From Cymodocea nodosa (taxonomy: Eukaryota > Streptophyta > Magnoliopsida > Alismatales > Cymodoceaceae), in the NCBI GenBank assembly GCA_036874045.1, contig CM072344.1, positions 14,480,501 to 14,544,500 on the forward strand: 64,000 bases of DNA, in the 5' to 3' direction. Each line of letters opens with the position of its first letter. Position 1 is the first letter of the stretch. This document shows, piece by piece, positions 12,270-25,000 of the stretch. The notes under the pieces are model-generated. The model saw nothing but the letters and a program-made list of their open reading frames with translations. It did not search any database and was not told where the DNA came from. A program made the translations under genes and the position numbers.

Positions 12270-13900
12270 AATAACATCATTAAAATACATATGCCGCTAC
12301 TACTAAATTAAACAAAAGCATTCAGGTTGCATATGGTGTGCATAAGATTTTACTCAATTTATGTACAAAAAATCAAAATTGGGTAATGTAAATTGTAAAT
12401 AAATTGTTTCACAAGAATTTATTCAATTCAAAACAATTATATGTAAATTCTGTAAATTGTTTCGGTGTTATCTTTATTTTTGTCACTACACATACCAAAA
12501 TAAATAACCAAGTCATGGAATTAACTTTACCATTGAGTCAGGACTCAGCTTGATTATTTTAGTCTATTTATATTGTCAATCAAAAATTAGTTTATTTTTT
12601 AATCCATCTACAATTCAGATTATAAATGTTACACAAGCTATAAATCTCATTGCACAATCAAACTTATAACAATTGTACGTTTATTTTTTAACTTTTATCT
12701 TAATTTAAATGTACGTCTGACTATTTAATTTTTGTACATTGATGGTATCATCTATCATAGATTTTAAAAGTTTAGATTAATCTAGTTATATTAGTGAAGT
12801 TTTTTTTTTTAATTATGAGTACATGTTGATTTTGAATTATCATATTGTATCACGTTGGAAGATGAACTTTTACAAATAGATGATACATTAGAAATGGTGT
12901 AAAAATGAGGAAAAGAAATAATAGATGAGATACGTGACAACATAAAAATAATTATGTAAGATAGATGTGACTTTTAAATCATTTTATATGTTTTCTTTGT
13001 GTTATTGTTATGCTACAATAAATATTTAAACAAGTGTATTTTGAAAATTTATATTTGTGCTATGAACTTTATTCTAATTTTCCTTAAGTATCTAAAATTT
13101 TCATTTTACAATAATCTAGACTTTCTATTTTTTCTATTTTTAAATTTTTGACGTGCACAAATAGACACCATGAAGGTATTTGTACATTTAGAAAATGATG
13201 AAATATCATAGAAAATGATAGAAAATAATAAAAAATCAAAAAAAATTAAGATGTTTGTGTATAGAAAATGATGAAAAATTACAAAATGTAAAATATGTAT
13301 GTTTATTTATAGAATAGAAAATGTTAAAATTGAAGAATTAAATATTATTATTATTACTATTTGTAAGATAAAGAATAAATTTTTGTATCATAGATAATAT
13401 AATATAGAGTTATTTGTGATAATAGTTACAATATAAAATACATTTCACATATCTCTATTGTTACATATATTTCTATTATTCCATATATCTCTCGTAATAT
13501 TAATTCTCATTTATTAAAGATATAAATAATTTTAATATCAAAATCATATGTTGCTAATATATTCCATATTTTACTTTTTATATTCTTTTATTTTTTTGTT
13601 AGTTTCAGATATCTAAAGGTTGGAAAATGAAATTTTTTTTTTCTTATATATAAAAAGAAAATGATAGAATCCTTTGAAAATATATTTAATACACAAATGT
13701 ATAGAAAATGACAAAAAAATTTGTCATTTTTCTTTTCGATGATTTCTATTATTTTCTAAGAAATGAAGATTGAAGAAAATAGATCTGAGAATCATCATGT
13801 TCGTATATTTAAAGGTGGATTATCCATGTATATATTTCAAAATAGAGTTTATTTATGTTAAAAAAAAAAAAACGAAAAACATAAACCATAATCATTTGTA
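12270..13900. other. AT-rich intergenic stretch upstream of PPR gene
   Basis: No gene is seen. From about 13140 to 13800 the sequence repeatedly shows agaaaatgatagaaa-type motifs and gtgcacaaatag, resembling the ends of the MITE-like elements noted elsewhere in this window. It may be a decayed member of that family. Confidence 0.35.
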
Positions 13901-13917
13901 GGAGTGAACGGCAGACG

Positions 13918-13944
13918 ATGCGTATTTCATTTACCGTGCGGTGA
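13918..13944 (+). other. Short upstream ORF touching the PPR start codon
   Basis: ATG at 13918 opens an 8-codon frame that stops with TGA at 13942-13944. The final A of that stop is the first base of the PPR gene ATG (TGATG). If the mRNA begins upstream, reinitiation would be needed for the main frame. The transcription start is not known, so this is a prediction. Confidence 0.4.
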
Positions 13945-15570
13945 TGCGTATCGCCGGCGGCGGCACCCGATGGCCGCGGCTCCTAAACCCTAACCACCTG
14001 GTCCAGATCCTACGTCGGCAGAAGAACCCCGACACCGCCCTCCGCCTATTCAACGCCGCTCCTGCTCTGTACCCGAGCTACCGGCACAATGCGTCTGCGT
14101 ACTCCACGATCCTCGCCATTCTCGCTTACTCCGGTCGTCACTCTGCCATGCGCTCCGTCCTCCACCAGATGATCCACCTCGATTCCTGCCTTTGCTTTGA
14201 CTCCCTCTTCGCCCTCACCATACGGTACTTCGCCGATGCCGCTCGTCCCGATTATGCTATAGCGCTCTTCCGCCAGATCCCGCAATCCAACTGCGTGAAG
14301 TGGGATCGATCTTTTGCTGGCATTCTCAGGATTCTTGTCGATTGTGGAAGGCTGGACGAGGCGGTCCGTGTCTTCGCAGACGGATGTAATGGCGGCGTCA
14401 AGTGGGAGGTAGTGATTTGTTTGTTTGTTTGATTGATTCGCCCCCCACCCCCCCCCTCCCCCCCTTTTTGTTTTAATTTTGATTCCGGCGGTAATTATGG
14501 ATTCCATTCAGGTAGAGATTTTCAACATCCTCATAGAGGAGCTTTGTAGAAGGAAGCGACCGGAATTGGCAATAGAGGTCTTCGGAGAGATAAAAGAAAA
14601 CTGCTGCTTTCCGGACAGGGAAACGTATCGGATTCTAATGAGGGGTTTGTGTGAGGCCGGGAGACTGGAGGATGCCACTCACTTGCTCTACTCAATGCTT
14701 TGGAGGATTTCACAGAGAGGGTGTGATGCTGATGTCATTGTGTACCGTATGCTGTTGGAAGCACTGTGTGCCGAAGGGAGGGTCAAGGACGCCGAGGAGG
14801 TGTTGGGGAAGGTTTTGAAGAAGGGACTGAGAGTTCCAAGGTTGCGTAGGAGCTTCCAGAGGTGGGAGATAACAGGGGAGAGCTTGGAGGAGAAGAAGAA
14901 TTCAATTAACGATGCGCTTGTGAGGGGAGGGGTGAGGAGTGCTGCGAGCTACTGTGCGATAATTGGGGATCTTTATTCAGAAGGGAAGGTGAAGGATGCA
15001 GATAGGTTGCTTGATGAAATGGTTAACAGAGGATTCAGTCCTAATGTTTCTACTTATGAAGCGAAAATTTGTGCTGCGTGTAGGGAAGGGCAAGCAGAAG
15101 ATGGTGTGAAGGTGTTGGAGGAGGAGATGGCTCGGGTGGGATGTGCCCCAGCATTGTCAACTTATAATTTGGTCGTGCAAGGTCTATGCAGGGAAGGGAA
15201 ATCTGTGATGGCTGATATGGTGTTAAAAAATATGGAGAGGAAGGGAGGTTGCATACCACGCACGGAAACATACGAGACGGTGATTGATGGTTTGTGCCGT
15301 GAATTGAGATATGTGGAGGCTCGGCAAGTCATGGACAGAATGCTGAATAAGGGGCATCTGCCTGGCTGTGCCACGTACAATCAGCTTATCAAGGGGCTTT
15401 CCTCTCTTGGGAGGACATATGAAGCTGTTCTCTTTCTGGAGGAAATGATTAGCCAAGGCAAATATCCTGAGATCAATGTGTGGAACACATTAGTATCCAT
15501 GGCATGTGATGTATTTTGGCCACCAGAAGCCAACTTACTGTGCCAGACACTCGGGCAGCATGGTCCTTGA
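13944..15570 (+). CDS. P-class pentatricopeptide repeat (PPR) protein
   Basis: Two exons, 13944-14408 and 14512-15570, join in frame across a 103-bp intron (..GTGGGAG/gtagtg...ttcag/GTAGAG) to give 507 residues. The start is ATG 13944; the preceding GTG at 13941 follows directly after an upstream stop in another frame. Repeated ~35-residue units are readable, for example YRILMRGLCEAGRLEDATHLL, TYNLVVQGLCREGKS, TYETVIDGLCRELRYVEARQVM and TYNQLIKGLSSLGRTYEAV. There is no E, DYW or SMR tail, so this is a P-class RNA-binding protein. Such proteins usually act on organelle transcripts. Layout and length resemble Arabidopsis At1g05600 as I recall it. The N-terminus is Arg-rich but targeting was not tested. 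The intron holds a long C-rich run (14441-14464); if retained, translation stops eight codons into it. Confidence 0.9.
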
Positions 15571-15579
15571 TATATGTCA

Positions 15580-16160
15580 GGTACAAAATATTCTGCCATT
15601 AAGATTTACATAATTTTTTTCCCACTGTCATCAGCTAATACTTTCATAGTAAGTCTTTTTATTGTAAATGTATACCATATTTAATTTTTTTTGTAGGCAT
15701 TTTATCCTATCTTTTCTACTTCTTCAGACCTTCTTTATATATATTCTGTATCTTTTCTGTGCCACTAGAATTCATTAAAATACATTTTACAATTACTTTA
15801 ATGCTCATATAGTTTTTGCAATGGTAACATTGTTCCTTTTTATTTGTCTTAAAGAGATACATCAAAGAGCCTGTCAACAGTGACAAAATGAAGAACAGTG
15901 ACAATTTAAGAAAATTGAATGGGCTACCATCTGATATACTCAAAAACTTAAATTTTTACAAAAAAATTTCATTGTCGATACGTGAGAACTTCCATTAGCA
16001 ACTTATGGAAGTGAACTTTAAAGGGAACAAATTCTATGACTACAATTTACAAGTAATTTGTGTCAATGATAAAGAAATTGTAAGATGAGTAAGAGAATTG
16101 AACAAAAATCCTGAAGTGATATATTTATTGTTAAAGTACTAATCCTTTAACATTTAGTGT
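15580..16160. other. Intergenic, downstream of PPR gene
   Basis: AT-rich, with no clear gene. The 3' UTR of the PPR gene should end somewhere in the first few hundred bases, but no poly(A) signal could be chosen with confidence. Confidence 0.35.
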
Positions 16161-16170
16161 TTTATGTAGA

Positions 16171-16374
16171 GTGATTGGTTGGGATATATTTTCGGCCAAG
16201 AAAGGGCTCATTCAAGGGACGACTGATTGGGATGAGAGGGCGTTTTCAAAATTTCCACGGCAAGATAATGCTTCAGTTGGTTGTGGAGTTTTCATAATGA
16301 AGATAGTTGAATTTATTGGTAATGAACAAAGAAATCGACTTTCATACAAAGTGATATCCTTGAAATCTTGCTGA
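16171..16374 (+). pseudogene. Ulp1/SENP-like cysteine protease fragment
   Basis: A 67-codon open stretch carries FPRQDNASVGCGVFIMK, close to the C-terminal Ulp1 (SUMO protease) signature in which an oxyanion-hole Gln precedes a D-C-G-V-F block with the catalytic Cys. Here Gln and Cys are kept but the Asp before Cys is Gly. The rest of the catalytic domain (His, Asp) was not found. Such C48-type domains are commonly carried by plant MULE and CACTA transposons as well as by host genes, so this is probably a decayed transposon passenger. The assignment rests on a single motif. Confidence 0.4.
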
Positions 16375-16399
16375 AATCAGTAACATCAGTCAACGAGAA

Positions 16400-19300
16400 T
16401 CCTTTGCCCCATTGAGTTATTTTCTGTGGTAAATATAATTTTTTTTATACATACGTTTATATATTTCATTGACGGAAAACATTTGAATGTAATTATTTCT
16501 ATTATTTTGTAGATAAATGACATCATAGCTTCAAAGCATGTGCTATGAATATATTATAACGTATGTATATGATTAAACCTTTTCTCGGCATTCTCAGAAA
16601 ATTTGTAGCTTGCGTCTACATTTGAACCGTGGCCACCCTACCTGCAAATAATGTTTGAAGATAGCATGGGCACACTCTTTCATTAGCTACAACATGCACT
16701 ACCAAACATCTCTTTGTAAGCTACAATCCTTCATTTACCCTTTGGAATTTTCTGCTCAAAGATGATAAGGAATTGTTTGTTAAAATTTTTATTGAGAATA
16801 TTTTTTGCCCTCTGTTTAGTCCTACTAAATTTAAAATTTCTTGATATGTCTGGCTTTCCCTTCTTAACTTTCTTCGGAATCATCTGAAATTGAAAAAGTA
16901 ATATTATTGTCAAAAATTTCCTTGAATATCACCACGATATTCACCTCTATCTTCAACACTACAAATTTTTTGTCAGAGCATTCCTCTTCAGGGAATCAAG
17001 GGTGGGTGTTGAGATCGGCAAGGAAGTTTCTTCCGTCTCGAACCGCAATGTTGCTTTCATTGGTGTTGATGATTTTCTTCTAAATCTTGTTGGTACTTCT
17101 CTCACTGATGCGTCTTGCAAATGATCCGATATAGTTGAAGAGAAAGATAAGAACTAACTTCCTTTTGTCGATTGTAACTTTTTTTTGTTCTGTCACTTTC
17201 AGAACAACGTCTGCTTTGCTTCTCCTGACATGTAAAACTTTTCAACTTTCTTGACTCTAAGGGTGGCTTCGTAGTTAAGGTTCTTATTAATTATATTTCT
17301 CTTTTAACTTCTTTTTTTTTTAAAAAACCTGCTCTACCATACATAAACAAGTTCTACGTGTATACGAGAATGCGATCATAAAAGAAGTAGATGTCTAGAA
17401 TCATAAAAGATGTCAGCCTGTTCTTATAACCATTATGGCGTTTGAGATTACACGTAAGTACCCTTATCTTGAGCAGACGAAGCTGAGGCCAAATCTGAAA
17501 TGCTTGCGCTCATACTAGATGAGCATGTTCTTGATTCATCATATTCTCTGAGTCCAAAGTAACTAAACAATATTAAGCTGTGGCTTCAAACATTAGCAAA
17601 AAATGTTTGGATGGTGAGGAAATCTCTCATAATTTCTTTAAGCTTGAGTTCAAACTTGCAAAAAAAATCTTAATTTTGTAAGATAAAAGCCCTGTGACTT
17701 CAAACATTGGCAAAGCCTATGCAATCACAAGGGTTTCCGTCTTTATGGCTGCTCTGAGTTTTCCGAATTTTATCTTAATTTTGGTTTCACCCTGACTTTT
17801 ATTATTTTGCTTTCCAAGTGATCACAAGCTTCAATCTAGAGACATGGCTTTCCACAACCCACCTTTCCATTGGATCTACGGTAATGCCACCTTATCTTGT
17901 ATGAATTTCTTTACCAATGTGTGAATTTCCTTCCTAATATGCATAAAAATTAATAACATAATTAAAGTCGGAAATATTAGAAATTAACGTCATTAGGGGA
18001 TAGGCACAGATATCAACATGTCCAAAGAAGGTAATAAAAATAATTCATAATAGACTATAGGAAGGGTGTTGAATCAAAATAAGCAGAATATGCAATTTAC
18101 AAAATTCTGTTGCAGAAGGAATATTGTAACCTCACTACATCACCCGTATGAGATACATAAACTGTTCCACAATAACTATACAAGATGGGAACTTGAGAAA
18201 GGCAATTCAAACAAGAAGAATAGAACAAAGCTGTTAAATTACTAGAATATGTTATCACAAAAACATTCTTTCTATGGTTTTCCATAGGTTGTTGCCTGCC
18301 ATTTGAGACAAACTGAAGATGAGAGGGACATAATTTGTTGCTTTTTCCTTAATTTGAATGCAGATATTGGAGATAAAACTGAAGATGGGAGGATATGCAA
18401 GAAATGAATTAGTATCAACAGCTTTTACCTCTTTCTTTGTGAAAGGTAACAGCATTCAGTATTTGACCTCAAAATTAGAATACCCTATCCATAAAATGAT
18501 GTTTCCAGGATCAACGAAGATATGGTAATTACACCAAAATGTTGCCCACCATTAGATGGAACTGCCAACTCTATCAGAGTACCAGTCTCTCTTCTCATTG
18601 TATTTGCAACGAAATCACTGCAGTCCCATCTGCACTAAAGAAGTTTTGAAGAGAAATGAAAATTGAGATTTTAAATCGACATAGACACATGGAGAACCCC
18701 ACAATGTTTTAATTTGATAAATATATAAAATTAAAAAAACAAAATGATGTCTTATGAAATGCATATTGTGCATACTGGATTGTGACATGATCATATGTAC
18801 TTTACTCTCACAGGGAGCATTTGCTATCTTTTAATAAATCTAGGAATATACTAAAAAAAGATTTTCAATCAGACAATATCTTCATGACATTAAGGATGAT
18901 TTTTTAAAAGGTAAGTAGAATCTTATTATATTAATAATAAGCTCTAACTAGAAAAGCAACACGAAAAAAACAAAAACAGAGAAGATCTAAAAGGTAAATG
19001 GAGAAAATCAAAATCAAAGACTAAAAGAAGCCAGCCAATTCCTATAGAACCTCCAGGCTTGTGCGAAGATCTCCTAGACACAAACACGATCCTATAGAGC
19101 AGTTGAAAATTTATCATTTGATTCATTCATACGCAGTAACTCTGCTTATGGAGATTTGTCCCTTCGTATAGCCGATCCTAAAGACTGGATAAAGGAGGGT
19201 TAGCATTAAGTAGATAACCAATTGTAAAAACTTATCAACTTCTTGTGAATATAAATCTTGAAGATAATTTGATAGAGCATGACCCTTTTAATGACACCTT

Positions 19301-21960
19301 GCATCAAACCTTAGGTGCAATGAAAAGCAAATGAGAGAAGTATTGCATACTTTCAAGCATAACCCTTTAACATGTGCCAAACCATAGGTGCAATGACAAG
19401 AAAATGAGAGGGAAGTATTGCATACTTTCAAGTGTAATATTTTTAAGCTAGGACTCTGCATTGGCACTTGGATGCAGATAAAAAAATAAGGGTTCTCATA
19501 CCTTAATGGATAGGTGTGAATAAAGAAAATAATCCAAAACAACAAAATTTAGTTAGCAATTTCGAATATAGAAACCTTGATAGGTAAAAGAATGGAATTA
19601 GCAGATATAATAAAAATTTGACTATATATAGAAATACATGGAACAAAATGATTCACATGGCCAACTCCACTTAGTGAGATTATCATTCAAATTGTTATTA
19701 TTTATTCATTCCTATGTAGTCATATTATCCAGTAAATGACATGTGATACGAGCAACAGTGTTTGGCAAGAAAAAGCTTTTGCCTAACACCACATTTGCTT
19801 ATTGGAAACTCAAATTGAGAACTTAGATTGCACAACATAAACTTAAATTGCTGGTACAGCTGAATTGGGAACTTAGATTCATATGATCTTCAAAAAAGAA
19901 AAAGATTCATTCACAACATAAGCTTAAAAGTTCTACGCCAAATGGTAAGAAATTATGACACTGTTTATGAAAGAATTGTAGAGTAAAAGACATGATAGTT
20001 TGAACCACGTAAGCATTTTGTTGTGGCTTTCAATTACCTTATAAAGGAATATTTTTACAAATTTAAGTAGCAACTGGCAAGCATTTTTTCTTTTGATCAG
20101 TCTCACAAATCAGTTTTTCAATATCAGATAAGTTAAAAGCTGAATATAATTGTTACCTGCAATAACACCAGCAGAATTAATGACTCAAACATCAACCAAT
20201 AGACATTACCAGCTTTAATTCAAGAGTTTATTTACTGTATTCTTTTCAACTAAGCTTGGCATACAATTGTTGGTGAAACCTAAAAAAAAATTGTGATACA
20301 AATTGATATAAAAATAACACATCCAATGCCATAATCATGAGAAATAAACTGTATATATGAGAAATTTATGATATTTAAAATAAAGGCAAGTGGTTGTTTA
20401 GAGGTGATTTGCTTGTGTCCTTTCCTAATGCTGTCTAGAGTGTTTCTTAGATGGCTATCAACATATTGAGAGGGTGGAGGTCTCTCAGAGGGAGTGGTGT
20501 AGGAGAGCAGTGGCATGGCCTAAGTAATTGGTCTAGCAAGTGGGCTCACTTGATTGCAATTCCATTAGATCTGTTGGGTTGAATACATTCCATAATCTAG
20601 TGCATCCATTGGGTTATCTTCGCAAGATTCATAAAGACACAATTTTGGGAGCCAGAGATTAAGGTTGCTTTAGCTAAGAATCATCAGTTACACTTGCTAG
20701 AAAATCTTTCTCATGAGGTTTCGATGAAACAAAATTTAATAATATATATTTAAATAGAAAATATGTGATAATAAAGACTTAAGATATTTTGTAGACTGTT
20801 ATTGTAAACGACCTACCATTTGATCAAACATACCATTATTGGCTTTGCAAGAATTTGCGTAAATTACTAGAACAAACAATTGATATACCATTTCTATAAA
20901 CAACATATCATTTATAAATGAACAATAACTTAGCAATTTTTGACATATCATCGAATACAATGGTATTCTGTTTTGTGAAGAACAGTGATCACAACTAAAA
21001 TCTCTGAAAAAGGAAAATACTACACCATTATTGAACAATGGTACATTGTTCAATCATCTGTAGGGTAGGATGAACAATCCACATACCGACTTTTATACTG
21101 ACATACCATTTATCGTTTATAGATGTTATACATTTCTAATGAATGAAAGATGCACTTAAAGGATAGAACACCGTTTGTTCTTGGCTAAATCAGTAATGAA
21201 CAAACGGCATACCGATAAAGTCACTAACATACCTTTTTCTGGAAAAACATTTGATAGAATCTGATAATCAAAAAATCTGAAATTTCCTGCTCTGTATCGA
21301 TCGAGTGACAACTTGTAGAAGTTTGAAAAATTGCATACTAGCATATGAAATAGTATACCAATTAGAGAATGGAAAGTGCAGATTGGAGGATCCAAAGTTT
21401 CTAGAAGTACCATTTTGAGATGTAGCAAGCCGAAATTTGAATTTTGACATACTAATTTGGAAAACGGCATATCAATTTGGTGTAGATTCTGACAGATATT
21501 GATTGATATTCTTTCTAAGTTTTGAAATTCTAACCCCTACTTAATAAACACAAGTGATTCTATGTGTTGGTATATGACACCTTCAAGTATTTTCACGTGT
21601 ACAACATTCGTAGCTTCAAATTCACATCATATTAAGGCATTCAAAGCAAAAGAAAAGAACATTAAGGAGATGAAGAGAGCTTGTTTTTGCATTGAAGATC
21701 TACTTCAAAGATGAATTGAATGTTTAAAGAGAGAGTTTTACAAATGTTACACACTAGGGAAGTTTTGAAAAATATTTTGTGATTTGCTTTATCACATTTG
21801 AGCTTAAACGTTTGGATTTCAAATTTTTATTTTTGTGCTTAAATTGAATAACTTATCTCATTGGGTTATGGTGGAAGATACACTGATTTTGATGTGAGCA
21901 CCTTGGATTAAGGGTTTGTACTAGACTCGTAAGATAACACAAATTGAGTGCTCAGTTTGA
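16400..21960. other. Long gene-free stretch
   Basis: No gene could be supported. The 18.9-19.1 kb part has a minus-strand tail resembling an L1 LINE 3' end, but weakly. The 20.8-21.5 kb part is rich in short motifs such as cataccatt and cggcatatc; its longest open frame (21156-21470, minus) has no recognisable domain and is probably chance. Confidence 0.35.
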
Positions 21961-21967
21961 AAAGACA

Positions 21968-22580
21968 CTAAAAGAGAGTTTGTATATGATAGAAAGTGAT
22001 CGAAAAAATAGAAAGGAAAATAATAGAAAATTAAGATAAAATGTAAGGTATTTGTGTGATGGAAAGTAAGGAAAATTTGATAAACTTTCTGTTTCAACTT
22101 TTCCAAAATTTTTTTTTCTTTATATCTCCTTTCCGACATTAAGAGATATGAAAAAGTCAAAAAGTGATGACTCATCATTGTCATATGTTAAGCAAAAGTT
22201 ATTATCATAAATCATAAAAATCATATTTTATCTTAAAAATCATATTTATCATCATATATCATAAAAATCATATTTTATCATCATAAATCATAAAAATCAT
22301 ATTTTATCACCATAAATCATAACAATCATATTTTATCATAAAAATCATATTTTATAATCATAAAAATCATATTTCATCATCTTTTATTGTAAAAATCATA
22401 TTTTATCTATAAACTTGTCACAAGTATTGAATAGTTGTATTTTATTAAATTCATATTCTATTATTTTCTATTGCATTCCTTATTATACACAAACACTCAT
22501 ATTTTTGTTGACTCTGTAATTTTTTGAATCTTTCTTTCTATTTCTTTTTGTTACTTTCTAGGTGCATAAATAAGCCTTAA
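21968..22580. mobile_element. MITE-like element, Harbinger-type ends
   Basis: The left end (taaaagagagtttgtatatg, then atagaaag) and right end (ctttctaggtgcataaataagcctta) are diverged inverted repeats of the kind seen at the right end of the Harbinger element at 12260. TAA and TTA flank them. The interior is non-coding and AT-rich, with a local tandem repeat. Boundaries are approximate. Confidence 0.4.
22200..22410. repeat. AT-rich tandem repeat, catcataaaaatcatattttat type
   Basis: About seven imperfect copies of a unit of roughly 20-30 bp built on ataaaaatcatattttat, with variable spacers. It lies inside the MITE-like element. Confidence 0.75.
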
Positions 22581-23046
22581 GTGTGAAAGTTGATGTTGAG
22601 CTTGTAAAAACACTAGATTTAGTAGTTAGGCACAAGTAAGAAGCATGTGGAGTGGACGTAACTGATTTAGGAAACTACTATAAATTTTTGTGCTTTTTTT
22701 GTGATTTTTGTATCATTTACATGTATATCAAATTTCACATAAATAATAATTTAGAAAAATATTTAATTTACATTTATTTTATAAAATAATATTTAAATAA
22801 ATAAAGTTCACTATTCACTCTTCCTTTAGTGAAGCAATTCAATCTTAACAATACTATCCAAGACAGTTGACACTTTTCCAATGACATGGATTTTGGAGCT
22901 ACTTGGACAAGAGGCATGCTAAATTAGGCAATGCTAATCCATTTACAAGATACCTTTAATCAATCTTATATAGATGTAAATCTTATTAGCAATGGCAGAT
23001 TTTCACACATGATAAATGACCATTGGAATTAGATCCAAAAAATACA

Positions 23047-23149
23047 CAAAATCGGATACAACAGTAGACCTCAAACTACGGTGACACCAACACCTCACAA
23101 AATCGGATACAACAGTAGCCCTCAAACTACGGTGACACCGACACCTCCC
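23047..23149. repeat. 51-bp direct repeat, two copies
   Basis: The unit caaaatcggatacaacagta ... tgacacc.acacctc occurs twice in tandem (starts 23047 and 23098) with only a few mismatches. Confidence 0.8.
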
Positions 23150-24719
23150 ACTGGCAGACATCTCCAGGTTTGCTCACCACCTTTGCCATTCCCTAGGGTG
23201 ACTAGCAATCTTTGAGACCTGCTAGTGTAACCTAGCCATGTGTCAGATTGTCATATTGTTTCCAATTCTATTTGTAACATGCACACATGCTCTCCATGAA
23301 TTTTTTGTGGCCCCAATGCCGATCTGTGTCTCTCTTTTCACAAATCAGCCCCTGTTTGTATATCAGATCAGTTTTCATGTCATTGGATCCCCTCATTCCC
23401 CATGTTTTGTCACTCAATGATGAAGAAATTGACCAGTATGTTCTTAAGTTCAATTGACAACTATTTGTGATTTCAATTCTCTAATATGAGACATTTTTTG
23501 GCGTTCATCGAAAGATCTGCTATCTTACCTACAATCTCTTGTACATCAAGGATGACGCTACCAGTAACTGTGCTCTACTAACTCCATGAACGGTATAGAT
23601 GGGAGCATTTCTTGAAGTATGATGATGTTCCAGCTGGCAAAGAAGATTTGAGACATATTGAAGAAGACATGTGGACATTAGAAAAATATCTCCAAGATAT
23701 AAATGGGCAAGTTGATTTCTCTTCACTAGATGGATTTCTTGGTTTAGGACTACTACCCTCTTTTGCACTAGTTTAATGTTTAGGGAGGCACTCCATAAGC
23801 CTCTTCTTAGATTACATTCGAAATGCCCTTTATGCACCCAACTTCCTTGTTTAACCTTTTGCTCATTAAAGGCATTGCCAAACAATCGGACTTCTATGTA
23901 ACATTATTTCCTTTTCACTGTACATTTCAAAATTTGCAAATGAGAAAGAGTAGCTATGGGAAAAACATGATGTGTATCTAGTAGTTTGTAATGAGATACC
24001 ATGGTAATTAGATTAGCATCTTTGGCCTCTATACCAGAGTTTACCATTTTATGGCATTATCATCTTGGTCACTCATCTCATTATAAACTTCAACATACAC
24101 TACCAGGGGTTTCTACTGCACTCTTGATGTCATGATAGTTGGGTAAGCACCACCATGATTTGGCTATTGGGTAAGAACCACTTTCAGTCATGGTAATTGG
24201 AATCAAGATCATCTTCCATTATGCAGATTTGATTGATCAATGCTTATGGAAAATTCCTTAAGACATTGCTCAGGGGAAGGATGGTCATGCTTGTTAAGGT
24301 AGGTGCTTAGGCATCGCTTGGGTGCCAAAGCACCACATCGAACTTGGGTGGATGATGGTTGGGTCCTATGCTAGTGTATTCAGTCTTTAGGTAGATTCAG
24401 TTATGGATCCACATATTTGAAACAAGTTGTAAGGATTTTCCTCCCATTCTAGCATCTTCTCTTCTCTTTCTCAACCGCCAGTGGTAGAAATCTCTTTGAC
24501 AGGCTACTCCAATGACCTTAGTAGCTCCATTGGCCTTTTTTAATGACATTGGTTAATCAGCAAGCTTTTTGATGACATCCAGCAAGCTATTATCATTATG
24601 TTTAAAGAATTGCAACTTTTTAAATGTTAATCATGCTATCTTATTTAAAGTTTGATGTTCTAATGTTGTTTTCTTTATGTTTTAGATCTCTTAAGTTTAA
24701 TTTATAGTTTATTTTTGAA

Positions 24720-25000
24720 AGGTAACCTAATATATAACTTGATTTCTATTGAAATGTAATTTGAAATATATTGAATTGTAACCTAGATTATATTCAATTG
24801 TACCCTAGATTCTATTGAAATATAACTTGATATATATTTAAATAATAATCTGAATTTTATTGAAATATAACCTGATATATATTGAATCGTAACCTGTTTT
24901 TTTTTAAATGTAACCTAAAATATATTGAATTGTAATTTGAATTATATTCAAATATAAATCTAACATGATACATATTGAAACGTAACCTAGATTTTCAATC
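24720..25000. repeat. Diverged short tandem repeats (attgaa.tgtaacct type)
   Basis: The phrase attgaaatataacctgatat and close variants (attgaattgtaacctagatt) recur about ten times at irregular spacing of 20-40 bp. Looks like an old, diverged minisatellite. Confidence 0.6.

Noticed and set aside
13941..13943. GTG as start of the PPR protein
   Set aside because: Plant nuclear genes start at ATG; the next codon (13944) is ATG and fits.
21156..21470. 104-codon minus-strand ORF
   Set aside because: AT-rich composition, no known motif, no supporting exons.
23529..23885. 118-codon minus-strand ORF
   Set aside because: No recognisable domain, no neighbouring exon with matching splice phase; likely chance or decayed transposon.
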